From: Vibrio salinus
GTDB lineage: Bacteria; Pseudomonadota; Gammaproteobacteria; Enterobacterales; Vibrionaceae
DNA length: 64,000 bases
Reading direction: 5' to 3'
Assembly (NCBI RefSeq): GCF_021272385.1
Contig: NZ_JAJSDZ010000005.1
Span: 806,001-870,000 of the forward strand
Of this stretch, positions 26,189-37,564 are shown piece by piece. Positions within the stretch are counted from its first letter, which is position 1, and each line of letters starts with the position of its first letter. A model generated the notes under the pieces. It did no database searches. It was not told the DNA's origin and worked only from the letters and a program-made list of their open reading frames with translations. The translations under genes and the position numbers were made by a program.

Positions 26189-27439
26189 ATGGACATTAAA
26201 AACAAAACGAAAATAGGAATTCTCACTATTTCTTTATTTACAATGTGTTCTGTGGCAATTACTCCTTCTATAGCAAATATAGCTGACACATTCCCTGATA
26301 TTCCATCTTTTGCAATACAAATGCTTTTTTCATTACCAAGCTTGACGTCATTAGTTTCAGCTTTACTTGTTGGAAAACTTGCGATTAATAAAGATAAGAG
26401 AAAATTAGTTCTATTTGGTATTGCTCTAATAATGTTAGGTGGACTGATACCTTACTTTTTAAATAATAATTTCTACTTTATTCTATTTTGCTCAGCATTT
26501 GTAGGATTTGGTACTGGTGTGATCACCACATTAACACCCACATTAATCGCTGAAAATTTTTCAGGCGATGAAAGAAACGCAACTTTTGGATTAATGACCG
26601 TCTTTGTTAGCATTGGTGCTATTTTATTTACTGTATTAGGCGGGAAACTGGCAGAAATAAACTGGCAAACAAATTATTTAGCTTATTTAATCGCTATTCC
26701 TCTACTTATTATTGCCTCACTATGCTTACCAACTAACTATAATGCTCATGTCACATCATCATTCGAGCCAGAGTCTGATAAACACATAAAACTTAACCTT
26801 AAAGTCTTTATAATTGGAATTATTGGTTTTATCTTTTTAATGATTTTTACTGTTTTTCCAACAAATATCGCCTTATTTCTCTCAGAAAATCATATCGGTG
26901 ATGCATCGACTGCAGGACTAACCTCAGCCATACTGTTTGCCAGCGGATTAATTTCAGGTGTTCTTTTTGGTAGGATCAGCAAGATTACTGGTCACTTTAC
27001 TATCATGTCTGCTTTTCTGATCCTTTCTATCGGCTTATTTATCGTTACAAAAAGCCATAGCCTTCCATTTGCTATACTGGGCAGCTTTATCGCTGGTTTC
27101 AGCTTAAGTATTTATATGGCAAGAGCACCGTTTGTTATCTCCTGCATCGTACCTGGGCCAACTATACCAATGGCTATTGCAATCTATTCTGCATTTACAG
27201 CTGTAGCAGCATTCAGCTCACCTATCATCATTAATGGTGCTTCCCATTATTTTTCAGATGGGTCATCCAACTCCGCATTTTTGTTAGCAAGTTTGCTTTC
27301 TTTTGCTATGTTTTTCGTTTTAACACTAACTCAGTTTGAAAAACGTTGTTTATTAGCCAACAATGCAACTTTAGAAAAGGACATTATCAAAGAAACATTA
27401 TCAACCAACGAAGATTGCTTATCACATAAAAAGTCTTAA
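26189..27439 (+). CDS. MFS transporter, probable sugar/beta-glucoside carrier
   Basis: A 416-residue protein with 12 predicted TM helices, an AINKDKRK loop after TM2 in the position of the MFS A-motif, and a central cytoplasmic loop around residues 190-205 (SFEPESDKHIKLN). It lies 238 bp downstream of the AraC gene on the same strand. With the porin and GH1 enzyme it gives a complete import-and-hydrolysis set. Drug export is the main alternative, as MFS specificity cannot be read from sequence. Confidence 0.8.
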   Translation: MDIKNKTKIGILTISLFTMCSVAITPSIANIADTFPDIPSFAIQMLFSLPSLTSLVSALLVGKLAINKDKRKLVLFGIALIMLGGLIPYFLNNNFYFILFCSAFVGFGTGVITTLTPTLIAENFSGDERNATFGLMTVFVSIGAILFTVLGGKLAEINWQTNYLAYLIAIPLLIIASLCLPTNYNAHVTSSFEPESDKHIKLNLKVFIIGIIGFIFLMIFTVFPTNIALFLSENHIGDASTAGLTSAILFASGLISGVLFGRISKITGHFTIMSAFLILSIGLFIVTKSHSLPFAILGSFIAGFSLSIYMARAPFVISCIVPGPTIPMAIAIYSAFTAVAAFSSPIIINGASHYFSDGSSNSAFLLASLLSFAMFFVLTLTQFEKRCLLANNATLEKDIIKETLSTNEDCLSHKKS

Positions 27440-27708
27440 TATTAGACCTTAGGAAATAATAATCTGACTCTAACCTTTAAACACGGGCAAAAACAGAGTT
27501 GCTGTTTCAGTGGAGGAGTCAGTATATTTTCATTCTACGTAAAATGGCTTTAATTTCCTCGAAAATCACTCATCTTCAATTTCCATCAGGATTAAAATAG
27601 AAAAGCCATCACTTAATATTACATATTCTGAAAAACAAGGTTAATTAAAATAATTAGCAAAAATAAAACACAATTAACCCTCAACAACAATCTCATCAGG
27701 TAAGAGCA

Positions 27709-28914
<1,206 letters not shown>

Positions 28915-29098
28915 TTCAGTCTCGGTTAATTCAGGTCTGGAAAATCGTAATGAGAGCAGCAGAGTATATCACGTCGATCCAACGCAAATAGTGAAAAATT
29001 AAATGAAGACAAACATAAGCAAAGTCTAATATTATATTCCGAATGTCTGGCTCCCATGCTAGCATTGCTTTAAATGCGATTAATAAGGAACCCAAATT

Positions 29099-29470
29099 AT
29101 GTCAGAAGTCGTTGCTATCTTAGGGGCCAGTTCAAAACCCGGTCGGTTTGCTAATAAAGCTCAGATAAAACTACAGGAACATGGCCATACGGTTGTTCCG
29201 ATTAATCCCAAAGAATCCGATATTAATGGTGTTAAGTGCTTTACGTCTCTAACCGACTACCCGGAAAAACTGGATACTGTCACGGTTTATGTCGGCCCCA
29301 AAATATTAGAAACCCTGCTCAGTGACATTATAAAAGCCAAACCAACCCGGGTTATCCTAAATCCGGGAACGGAAAGCGAAGCATGTCGCCTGAAATTAAC
29401 AGCTGCGGGGATAAAAGTTCAGGAAGCCTGTACTTTAATACTTCTGGACACTGGAAGTTATGACGACTAA
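29099..29470 (+). CDS. CoA-binding domain protein
   Basis: A 123-residue Rossmann-like protein: VAILGASSKPGRFANKAQ at the start and VILNPGTES later, as in YccU-type CoA-binding proteins related to the N-terminal part of succinyl-CoA synthetase alpha. Unlike typical YccU it is a little short (ends LDTGSYDD). AAGGAA ribosome site. Precise role unknown. Confidence 0.8.
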   Translation: MSEVVAILGASSKPGRFANKAQIKLQEHGHTVVPINPKESDINGVKCFTSLTDYPEKLDTVTVYVGPKILETLLSDIIKAKPTRVILNPGTESEACRLKLTAAGIKVQEACTLILLDTGSYDD

Positions 29471-29535
29471 AGCAGGGTTTATTGTCCTTTTTAGTACCCA
29501 TTTTATTCAATCTAAAAAACATGATAACTCATAAT

Positions 29536-29568
29536 AAAAAAGCCAATCACAAATGTGATTGGCAAAAA
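29536..29568 (-). terminator. Hairpin with T-run on the minus strand
   Basis: GCCAATCAC / GTGATTGGC stem, with six T following on the minus strand and an A-run on the plus side. It lies between two convergent genes and probably stops transcripts from the right-hand gene ending at 29792. Confidence 0.6.
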
Positions 29569-29791
29569 CAGATGTGAACAAATTATTCACTAACAACGTC
29601 AGTTGGCTAGGTAAACTCCCCATTAAGGAAGTACTCCAGTAATATCAAGTTACGTGCCAACTAAAACTTATCCTATAAATCAATAGGTTGTATTTTTAAG
29701 GATAAATTGTTCTCAAACGTTGTCTACCAAATTGCAAATGTTGCAGTTACAAATTTGCATTATGCATCAAACTTAGCAATGGGAATATTCA

Positions 29792-30286
29792 TCATTGAAC
29801 CGCTGTCATTACCAATGGTAATTCGCCACTTTTTTCTTCGATTTTTTTTACAACCTCAGTATCAGCCGCTAACCTCTGCTTCAGTCCGCAAAAATAAACC
29901 GCAAGTTCCATTCTGGCAGGAACCGCAGCGACCTCATCACGCATAAAATCCAGTGCAACCGCCGTATATTGATCTTCATTTGCGGCTTTCAGTAGCCGGT
30001 TAACATACCAGCACTGCTTTTCACTCGCTTCATCCGACACCGCCCACTCAAGCACATCATTAAAATCAAAAGTATGTAAAGGACGATTCTTTAAGTCATG
30101 CTGAACTTTCATGTACGTTTCAACAAAACGTTTTCTTTTTTCATTGTAAATAATCGCCCCCGCGACAGGGTCTTCACAACGGGTTCCGGCAATGGGACGA
30201 GTATCGAAAGAGAGCTCCCATAACCCAAGCTCTTCGTTAAATTCATAATCATTGGGGTTGGCTAAACGATAAAGTCCACGTTTCAC
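29792..30286 (-). CDS. Conserved-looking hypothetical protein
   Basis: A 164-residue soluble protein from a GTG start with AGGAT upstream. Begins MKRGLYRLANPNDYEF, rich in charged and aromatic residues, no membrane segment or signal peptide, two tryptophan-containing stretches around residues 23 and 82. I do not recognise the family. It stands alone, with 190 bp to the methyltransferase gene upstream. Confidence 0.65.
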   Translation of the reverse strand: MKRGLYRLANPNDYEFNEELGLWELSFDTRPIAGTRCEDPVAGAIIYNEKRKRFVETYMKVQHDLKNRPLHTFDFNDVLEWAVSDEASEKQCWYVNRLLKAANEDQYTAVALDFMRDEVAAVPARMELAVYFCGLKQRLAADTEVVKKIEEKSGELPLVMTAVQ

Positions 30287-30477
30287 GTTCTTATCCTATA
30301 GATGTAGAGTTACCAGAGTCATCACATTATTCTCTCTCAAATGAAGACACCATAAAGCGAAATATCGGTGATCACTGTCATAAATTTGATGTTTAAACGA
30401 TGAAACGAGGAAACAACGATAGAAAAGCTTTCCCCTTTTCCCTAAAAAGGGTCCGGTTAATCCTTAAATACTCTGGT

Positions 30478-31056
30478 TTATGACTTTTTCATCAATAACA
30501 CATTTAGCCATTTTTCCCCTTTTCTATCGGGTCTCTGATCTTCCGTAATCCATAAGTGACGAATGGATACATTGGTTTCTGCCGCTACACGATCAATCCG
30601 GGATTCATTCATATTCGTAAAATGCCGTCCATCAACATCAGTATCTTCAGTCCCATATTTAAAAGAACAATATACAATCCCTTCCGGCTTCAGAAAATGC
30701 ATCAGATGAGTCATCGTACTTCCCAATTCATCAAACCCGGTATGGATCAGAGATGCACACGCCCAAAGCCCGTCAACACTGGCCGGTTCAGTATAAAAAT
30801 CGACAAAAGTACTGCATTCGATCTTTAAACCGGTTTTTTCCTGTGCCATTTCCACCAAGACTTCACTGGAATCAAACGCCTGAACTTCATACCCTTTTTC
30901 AGAGAATGCCAACGCATCACGGCCAGAGCCACATCCGGCATCAATAATCAAACCGCCTTCCGGTATCCGGTTTAAAAATGGCTGATATAACTTTTCCATA
31001 TTGACCTGGAATGTCCCATCAAAAAAACGTTTCGCATTGATGTTGTAATATTCCAT
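30478..31056 (-). CDS. Class I SAM-dependent methyltransferase
   Basis: A 192-residue methyltransferase with SAM motif I (LIIDAGCGSGRDAL), motif II region (VQAFDSSEVLVEMA) and a post-motif around DGLWACASLIH. This resembles TehB-like/UbiE-like small methyltransferases. The N-terminal YYNINAKRFFDGTF is common in this group. Substrate not readable. GAGAGGCG ribosome site; single gene. Confidence 0.83.
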   Translation of the reverse strand: MEYYNINAKRFFDGTFQVNMEKLYQPFLNRIPEGGLIIDAGCGSGRDALAFSEKGYEVQAFDSSEVLVEMAQEKTGLKIECSTFVDFYTEPASVDGLWACASLIHTGFDELGSTMTHLMHFLKPEGIVYCSFKYGTEDTDVDGRHFTNMNESRIDRVAAETNVSIRHLWITEDQRPDRKGEKWLNVLLMKKS

Positions 31057-31343
31057 AACTACGCCTCTCTCTCCGACAAAGTGCCGAATTGCAATAACCT
31101 TGCAAATACAATAAAAATAAAACCACTATCCAATTGATATTAATGGATAAAATAAAAAAACAAGTTCAAATTATTTTTTAAACATGATCCAAAACGCATA
31201 TTTATTAACCAAACACATAATATGGCTTTTGAAAATATTGACGAATGTTACAATAACACGATGATCACGTGTGATAATTAGAACAACAACACAAAACCAG
31301 ATCACATTTTTGCTAATGGACTACGCACTGGGGTTGTATCAAT

Positions 31344-31832
31344 ATGACTATGAATGCCTTGTTTGATGTCGAAACTTTTTTAGCTGCAAGTGGCATTCCT
31401 TACGAATCGGTCTTTTTTAAGGTAGAGCGTCATGATACCTCTATCTGTGTCAATGATGGCGAAATTGATCCTCACACCATATACAAAACTTTAGCGTTAA
31501 CGGGTAATACTACAGGCCCAATCATCGCCGTCGTGCCTCTTGATTGCCGGCTCAGTTACAAAAAACTGGCAAAAGTCTCAGGCAACAAAAAAGTGGGATT
31601 AATTCCCGATCAACAACTGGAACAGACTACCGGCTATATTCATGGCACCAATAACCCTCTTGGTATCTGGTTTACTAAACAATACCCTATTTATATTGAC
31701 CAACAATCCATTGAACCCAAACGGATTTATATCTCAAACGGTCACCTGGGACGGGGAGTTAAAATTGATATTATTCATCTGACAGATTTAGTGGATGCCA
31801 GACTCTATGATTTGATAGAAGAAAAAGAATAA
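31344..31832 (+). CDS. YbaK/EbsC-family aminoacyl-tRNA deacylase
   Basis: A 162-residue YbaK/ProX-like protein: the lysine that binds the tRNA/aminoacyl group is in YKTLALTG, followed by VVPLDCRLSYKKLAK and a GYIHGTNNPLG loop, the GxxxP-type element of the family. Such proteins hydrolyse mischarged Cys-tRNA(Pro) or similar. It is slightly more divergent than the typical E. coli YbaK, so the exact substrate is uncertain. Confidence 0.85.
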   Translation: MTMNALFDVETFLAASGIPYESVFFKVERHDTSICVNDGEIDPHTIYKTLALTGNTTGPIIAVVPLDCRLSYKKLAKVSGNKKVGLIPDQQLEQTTGYIHGTNNPLGIWFTKQYPIYIDQQSIEPKRIYISNGHLGRGVKIDIIHLTDLVDARLYDLIEEKE

Positions 31833-31836
31833 AAAA

Positions 31837-31869
31837 ACTCTCTTGGCGGTGTGCATCCTCCAAGAGAGT
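31837..31869 (-). terminator. Intrinsic terminator between convergent genes
   Basis: ACTCTCTTGG pairs with CCAAGAGAGT. Seven A precede it, giving a T-run on the minus strand, for the amidotransferase gene ending at 32057; it also sits 5 bp after the deacylase stop. Confidence 0.65.
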
Positions 31870-32056
31870 AAACAAGGAAATAACCCTATCAAAGTAGTAC
31901 TTTCACTGGAGATTACCTCTATCGATACGATACTTTAAAAAATAAGGTACCAGAACAAAAGTAACCTATTGATAGCTTAGCCTGTTTATCCACCAGCGCA
32001 TGGTCTTTGTTCTCTTTAATAGAAATATTCCTTGTCTTTTATTTGTTTTTTTGATA

Positions 32057-32833
32057 CTAGCCACAAAGTGCCATTTCAATTGAATGCACCTCATAATGAC
32101 AACCTTCAATAAAAGTGACCGTTTGCGGAGCTAAAGCCTGCCAGTTATTCTTAGAATCCAGCGGTTCAGATACCAGTGTCATATTTCCATTATCACAACG
32201 TAGAAAAACGGTCGGCGGATGATTGTCCGTACTATACCGGACAGCCCAGAATGCATGGCCATCCGAGATACACATAGACGCTTTAAATGGCTCTGTTACA
32301 TCTTTCTGCCGACAAACCTTTTCAATTTCCATAATCGTTTCTTTAATGGCCCTTTCCGGTTCCGTAAATAATCCATTTTTTACCATTAACAGAAAAATAA
32401 GTTCACTGTCGGTTGTTCCCTGTCTTTTTATATACAATGACTCCGGCAAACATCTTTCTAAAAGAAATTTGACTTTATCAAACTCTCCGATTTGCCCGTT
32501 ATGAATAAACAGCCATTGATCAAGAATAAAAGGGTGGCAGTTAGCACGGGAAACCTGCGTCCCGGTAGAAGAGCGAATATGAGCCATAAAACGGTGCGAG
32601 CGGATATGGTGAGTCAGAGAACGCAAATTATCGTCCCCCCAGGCGGGTAAAACCTCATGAAAGACCCCCGGTGTGTCCCTTTCTGTATACCACCCCAATC
32701 CAAATCCATCAGCATTGACTCTGGTCACCGCTTTGCGGGCTTCTAAACTCTGGTGAATGAGAGAATACTCCGGCTCAAAAACCAGTTCATCAAGATAAAT
32801 AGGTTGCCCCTGATAAGCAAGCCAACGACACAT
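32057..32833 (-). CDS. Class II glutamine amidotransferase (YafJ-like)
   Basis: A 258-residue Ntn-type amidotransferase. The N-terminal MCRWLAYQG puts the nucleophilic cysteine at position 2. NADGFGLGWY, FMAHIRSSTG and the FIHNGQIGEFDK block are hallmarks of the YafJ/EgtC-type class II glutaminases. No synthetase domain is attached, so the acceptor of the ammonia is unknown. Strong SD AAGGAGCG. Single gene. Confidence 0.87.
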   Translation of the reverse strand: MCRWLAYQGQPIYLDELVFEPEYSLIHQSLEARKAVTRVNADGFGLGWYTERDTPGVFHEVLPAWGDDNLRSLTHHIRSHRFMAHIRSSTGTQVSRANCHPFILDQWLFIHNGQIGEFDKVKFLLERCLPESLYIKRQGTTDSELIFLLMVKNGLFTEPERAIKETIMEIEKVCRQKDVTEPFKASMCISDGHAFWAVRYSTDNHPPTVFLRCDNGNMTLVSEPLDSKNNWQALAPQTVTFIEGCHYEVHSIEMALCG

Positions 32834-33231
32834 GCTTCACGCTCCTTATACATAGAAAGGTACTAACAATGGTGAATTCATATGCTGTAAGCAAAGAACA
32901 CACCAACAGCAAGCATCCGAAGATCTTTTCAACAAAACATTACGCTAAACTAATTGGATTGCATTATTTATCGTCATTTTTCTAAAAATTTCATCTTTTC
33001 GTCACCACCATAATTCAGGCTTACACGATAAATGCACTAAGCTTGTGCCAGATTTCACCAAAATAATACACAGTGCCGATCATGGATCTTTCTACCGCCT
33101 ATCTGAAAGATAAACGATTAAGCTATCTGGATTTTTACCTTCAATATCAGTTTCGAAACAAATTTTCGGCATTTCTATTGATAAATTTAATAAAAGTTTA
33201 ATAAACAAATTATTTTTAATCTATATATTAC
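32834..33231. other. Intergenic region, no supported gene
   Basis: 398 bp, AT-rich towards the right. A 39-codon ORF (33082-33201) has no ribosome site or family match and is not called. Promoters for the two divergent flanking genes are expected here. Confidence 0.4.
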
Positions 33232-34872
33232 TTGGCGAACACTCTCATTTATCTCAAGTCTATTGTGCTTTTTTTATCATTCGTGAAACACAAAAACTGG
33301 TTAATTATTATCACGATGATAGTTGTTAACCTCATCGGTTCTGCATTTTTGTTACTGCATGCCCACCATGAACAGTATGACTATGCACAACATCAGTCTG
33401 AACAAATTGCCGGCCAACTTGAAAATGTTGTGTCCGAAATTCTCTATATCTATTATAAAGATATGAATCACTTTACAGGCAGCTGCGACCTTTTCTTAGA
33501 TAAATCCAAATACGCACTGCTGTCAGTTCCCTATATCAACGCTATTAGTCTGGCTGATAACGATGGCATCTATTGCAGCACCATCACTCAAAAAGAATTC
33601 ATCCACTACCGGGTAAAAATGAACGCCCACCGGATAAAATTCACTTACTTAAAAAATAATCCGTTATACCCAAAAGACGATACCGTTTTACTTGAAGTGA
33701 CATTATCAGAGAATCGCTATGCTCTGTTTGGCATCAATACTCATATTCTGAGAAGTTTTCTAACCTCAGAGATGAATATATTTTCCCCTTATTTCATCAT
33801 CGATAACTACGTTTTTGAGCGATTCATTCCTCCCTACCTCAACAAGGATAATCCGGTCTATTCTGCTAACCGTTACACAGCCGTTGGCTACAAATTCACA
33901 AAAGAAAATATCATTAATTATTTAATTTTTAATAATACTCAATATTTTATCTGCTTATTTATCTTAACGGGAATCCTCGGAATCTGGCTCAACTGGCTAA
34001 TAACTAACTATGATTTCAAGCAGATACCAATCCGGTTTGCAATCAGAAAAAAACAATTTATTCCTTTTTATCAACCGATTATGGATGATGAAGGAAAGCT
34101 CTATGGCTTGGAGGTATTAGCCCGTTGGTCACATCCGAAAAAAGGACTCATTTCCCCTGATATCTTTATTCCTACAGCAGAAAAAAGTGGACAAATAAAT
34201 AGTATATTCAGCCAGTTAGTAACTCATGTAATTCAGGATACCAGTCATTTCATTGCCCGGAGAAACAAACCATTACATATCGCCTTCAATATCAGTGCGC
34301 CACAACTCACTAACCAAAGTTTTATTTATGATTGCCATCGTCTGATATCCAGTTACTCAAAGCATCAGGTACAGTTCGTTCTCGAACTGACTGAAAGGGT
34401 AGAAATTGAAGATAATGACATTAACCTGGAAATATTAAGAAAACTCAAACACTGGGGATTTTTAATTTCACTAGATGATTTTGGAACCGGACACTCTTCA
34501 CTTCGATATATCAATAAATTAATGATTGATATATTAAAAATAGATAAAAGCTTCATTGATATGATTCAGCCAGGGGGCAAAGAAGATCATATTGTTGCCA
34601 ACGTACTGGATTTAGCGAAGCGGTTTAGTATCCCGGTGATTGCAGAAGGAATTGAACTTGAACATCAAGTTACCTACCTGAAACAATATAAAGTCCGGTA
34701 CTTTCAGGGATATTTTTACAGCCGTCCACAAAGTACCGATGAACTGATTGCCAACGGAATATTAGGCTGGACAATCAATGAAACTTCAGCACAAACAGAT
34801 TCTGACCTCATCGTAGAAAATAATTGCTCTTTTGATGGTCATAAATTGAATGCAACCCAATACAACTCATAA
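33232..34872 (+). CDS. CSS-motif EAL-domain c-di-GMP phosphodiesterase
   Basis: A 546-residue membrane protein. TM1 about 20-45, a periplasmic CSS-type sensor with SCD and IYCST cysteines able to form a redox-sensitive disulphide, TM2 about 238-258, then an EAL domain from about 270. Catalytic motifs are intact: GLEVLARW (EVL form), FNISAPQL, ELTERVE, DDFGTGHSSL, KIDKSFI, IAEGIE. Hydrolyses c-di-GMP, probably under control of periplasmic thiol state. Start is unclear: TTG at 33232, with in-frame GTG at 33265 and 33283, none with a clear SD. Confidence 0.88.
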   Translation: MANTLIYLKSIVLFLSFVKHKNWLIIITMIVVNLIGSAFLLLHAHHEQYDYAQHQSEQIAGQLENVVSEILYIYYKDMNHFTGSCDLFLDKSKYALLSVPYINAISLADNDGIYCSTITQKEFIHYRVKMNAHRIKFTYLKNNPLYPKDDTVLLEVTLSENRYALFGINTHILRSFLTSEMNIFSPYFIIDNYVFERFIPPYLNKDNPVYSANRYTAVGYKFTKENIINYLIFNNTQYFICLFILTGILGIWLNWLITNYDFKQIPIRFAIRKKQFIPFYQPIMDDEGKLYGLEVLARWSHPKKGLISPDIFIPTAEKSGQINSIFSQLVTHVIQDTSHFIARRNKPLHIAFNISAPQLTNQSFIYDCHRLISSYSKHQVQFVLELTERVEIEDNDINLEILRKLKHWGFLISLDDFGTGHSSLRYINKLMIDILKIDKSFIDMIQPGGKEDHIVANVLDLAKRFSIPVIAEGIELEHQVTYLKQYKVRYFQGYFYSRPQSTDELIANGILGWTINETSAQTDSDLIVENNCSFDGHKLNATQYNS

Positions 34873-35183
34873 TTATTAGAATAAAAAACTGGTCAAAAAG
34901 TGTTCTATAGCACATTAATCGAATAATTTTCTTACAGCAACAAAAAGATAATTACTTTTAAATGTTAAATAAATTAACAACAAAACACTAATTAATTGCT
35001 AATTATTTAGAACTAAAAACCAAACAAAAACACAAAAATAGACAAAAATATTAAAAACTTATTATTGATATTCATAAGATAAATATATTAACATCTTCGC
35101 TACATTAAAATTAATGTATTTATGTGCAAGATAAAAGCACTTCTCTATAACTACAAAAAATAGCCTCAATATAGGAAGTTAAA
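34873..35183. other. Very AT-rich intergenic region
   Basis: 311 bp of nearly pure A/T-rich sequence between two co-oriented genes; no ORF or hairpin. Likely the symporter promoter and possibly an H-NS-type silencing target. Confidence 0.4.
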
Positions 35184-36722
35184 ATGCAATCTATTGTTGA
35201 TTTTCTTAACGGAATCATCTGGAGCCCTGCACTCATTTATTTGTGTCTCGGCGCTGGTTTATTCTATTCAATTTTAACCCGTTTCGTACAGATCAGACAT
35301 TTCAGAGAAATGGTCAGGCTTCTGTTTGTAAACCGTAATACTTCAAAAGGGATTTCATCATTTCAGGCTCTGGCCGTCTCACTTTCCGGACGGGTTGGTA
35401 CCGGTAATATTGCCGGTGTTGCTGCAGCCATAGGCTTCGGTGGCCCGGGTGCTGTTTTCTGGATGTGGGTTGTAGCGTTTCTTGGTGCAGCAACCGCCTA
35501 TGCAGAATCCACTCTGGCGCAAATCTACAAAGAAGAGGAAGACGGTGAATTCAGAGGCGGCCCGGCTTACTATATTGAAAAAGCAATGGGACAAACCTGG
35601 TACGCATGGGTTTTCGCTCTGGCAACAATTTTCGCCTGTGGACTGCTGCTTCCCGGAGTTCAATCAAACAGCATTGGTAATGCGGTTGAACAGGCCTTTG
35701 GTACCGGTGATATGGTCGAAACGGCACTGGGTACTTTTAGTTTTGCAAAAATTCTGACCGGAACCTGCATTTCCATTCTGCTCGCGTTCATCATTTTTGG
35801 CGGTGTTAAGCGAATCGCCAGTTTTACCCAGATCATTGTCCCTTTTATGGCATTAGCCTATATCATCACAGCCTTTGTCATCATCTTACTGAATATCGGT
35901 CAGGTACCCGTCGTTTTTTCCATGATCATGGGAGACGCCTTTACGCCAATGGCTGGGTTTGGTGCAGCAATCGGCTGGGGGGTAAAACGTGGGGTTTACT
36001 CCAATGAAGCCGGCCAGGGTACAGGACCTCATGCCGCCGCTGCCGCCAACGTTGAACATCCGGCGCAGCAGGGACTGGTTCAGTCATTCTCAATTTATAT
36101 TGATACTCTTCTGGTATGTTCCGCTACTGCCTTTATGATTCTGATAACCGGAGCTTACAATGTTCAGGGGGCATCTGAAGGGATCTTCATTATCCAGAAC
36201 CTTTCTGCGGATGTCGTAGCAAGCAGTCCGGCATTTACCCAGATGGCCATTGAAAGTGCCCTCCCTGGTGTCGGAAAAATGTTTGTCGCTGTCGCACTGT
36301 TTTTCTTTGCCTTCACAACCATTCTTGCCTATTACTACATAGCAGAAACCAACATAGCTTATATACGCCGCACGTTAAAAATTGACGGACTGTACTTTAT
36401 TCTGAAAATAGGTCTGTTATCGGCAACGTTCTACGGAACAGTAAAAACGGCAAACCTTGCCTGGGCAATGGGAGATGTCGGAGTCGGCTTAATGGCCTGG
36501 CTGAATATTATCGGTATTCTGGTCATCTTTTTCCTGGCTCGTCCGGCGCTGAAAACTCTAAAAGATTACGAAGAACAACAGGCGAAAGGTGTCGAGCATT
36601 ACACTTTTGATCCGATAAAACTGGGGATAAAAGGAGCAACTTACTGGGAAAAACGTCTGGAGCGTAAACTGAAAAAAGCCCATCACCATAAAAGTCACCA
36701 TCATAAAAAACACAAACACTAA
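35184..36722 (+). CDS. Sodium:alanine/glycine symporter (AGCS family) with His-rich tail
   Basis: A 512-residue carrier with about 11 TM helices and family blocks: SFQALAVSLSGRVGTGNIAGV near residue 55, GGPGAVFWMW, and GVKRGVYSNEAGQGTGPHAAA near residue 270. AGCS carriers import alanine or glycine with Na+. The C-terminus is odd: the last 18 residues are almost only His and Lys (KKAHHHKSHHHKKHKH), a potential metal-binding tail not usual in the family. AGGAAG ribosome site; own terminator. Confidence 0.9.
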   Translation: MQSIVDFLNGIIWSPALIYLCLGAGLFYSILTRFVQIRHFREMVRLLFVNRNTSKGISSFQALAVSLSGRVGTGNIAGVAAAIGFGGPGAVFWMWVVAFLGAATAYAESTLAQIYKEEEDGEFRGGPAYYIEKAMGQTWYAWVFALATIFACGLLLPGVQSNSIGNAVEQAFGTGDMVETALGTFSFAKILTGTCISILLAFIIFGGVKRIASFTQIIVPFMALAYIITAFVIILLNIGQVPVVFSMIMGDAFTPMAGFGAAIGWGVKRGVYSNEAGQGTGPHAAAAANVEHPAQQGLVQSFSIYIDTLLVCSATAFMILITGAYNVQGASEGIFIIQNLSADVVASSPAFTQMAIESALPGVGKMFVAVALFFFAFTTILAYYYIAETNIAYIRRTLKIDGLYFILKIGLLSATFYGTVKTANLAWAMGDVGVGLMAWLNIIGILVIFFLARPALKTLKDYEEQQAKGVEHYTFDPIKLGIKGATYWEKRLERKLKKAHHHKSHHHKKHKH

Positions 36723-36748
36723 ACAATGCTCAGCACAACATCACATAA

Positions 36749-36776
36749 AAAAGAGGCCATTTACTGGCCTCTTTTA
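36749..36776 (+). terminator. Intrinsic terminator of the symporter gene
   Basis: AAAGAGGCC-attta(ct)-GGCCTCTTTT stem with T-run on the plus strand and A-run before it, between convergent genes; likely bidirectional. Confidence 0.85.
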
Positions 36777-36811
36777 ATTGATAAAACATAGGTTTTAGCT
36801 ATTGTACACGA

Positions 36812-37375
36812 TTATACAATAGCTTTACCCACAGGAAGAATCGTCCGCCCATACTCAGCGTTTAAAACCTGGGCCATAGCGAAATAAATCGCACTGGCTC
36901 CACAGAAAATACCTTCGAACCCGGCAATGACACCAATATGTTCATTTCCGGTAAAATCACGAATAGCCAGAAGGGCAAATAACAGAGTCAGAGAGCCAAA
37001 CACGACCTGTTTAGCCAAAGGATAACGCAAAGAGCCAATAAACATAAAACCGGTAAAAATGCCCCACAGACTCAGGTACCACCCCATAAATGATGCCGGA
37101 CTGGATGCAAATCCCATTTTTGGTAAAACAATTAACCCAACCAACGTAAGCCAGAAAAGTCCGTATGATGTAAATGCCGTAGTACCAAACGTATCGCCAC
37201 GTTTAAAACACATAACACCAACAATGACCTGACTCAGACCACCATAAAAGATGCCCATCGCAAGAATCATGGAATCCAATGGAAAGAAACCTGCATTATG
37301 AATATTAAGCAAAACGGTAGTCATACCAAACCCCATTAAACCCAATGGAGCCGGATTGGCTAATTGTGTCGACAT
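36812..37375 (-). CDS. Acetate uptake transporter, SatP/YaaH family, copy 1
   Basis: From the ATG at 37375 (SD AAAGGT; upstream in-frame codons to 37432 are unlikely) the product has 187 residues and six TM helices. The family signature [14 protein letters not shown] is near the N-terminus. These carriers import acetate or succinate. The neighbouring gene at 37565 encodes a close paralogue, so this is a tandem duplication; the two proteins share most of their TM sequence. Confidence 0.88.
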   Translation of the reverse strand: MSTQLANPAPLGLMGFGMTTVLLNIHNAGFFPLDSMILAMGIFYGGLSQVIVGVMCFKRGDTFGTTAFTSYGLFWLTLVGLIVLPKMGFASSPASFMGWYLSLWGIFTGFMFIGSLRYPLAKQVVFGSLTLLFALLAIRDFTGNEHIGVIAGFEGIFCGASAIYFAMAQVLNAEYGRTILPVGKAIV

Positions 37376-37482
37376 TAAAATTACCTTTATAGAAAAATAA
37401 AATTGACGGCCATCTCTATACGTAAAAGACAACCAATAAAATGTATTATTATAAAAACGGCAGGATTATAAATATAATGAAT

Positions 37483-37518
37483 ACTTCCCGCCAGAATTAT
37501 TTCTGACGGGAAGTTTTT
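37483..37518 (+). terminator. Long hairpin between the two SatP-type genes
   Basis: ACTTCCCG-c-CAGAA-ttat-TTCTG-a-CGGGAAGT followed by TTTT on the plus strand. Orientation of the T-run is opposite to both flanking genes, so it may act against antisense transcription or as a partial terminator. Confidence 0.5.
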
Positions 37519-37564
37519 CGTAGAAAAGATAATTTAATGTGGAAGTAAGAAATCTTAAGGCTAA

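Noticed and set aside
33082..33201. 39-codon ORF before the EAL gene
   Set aside because: No ribosome site and no recognisable product.
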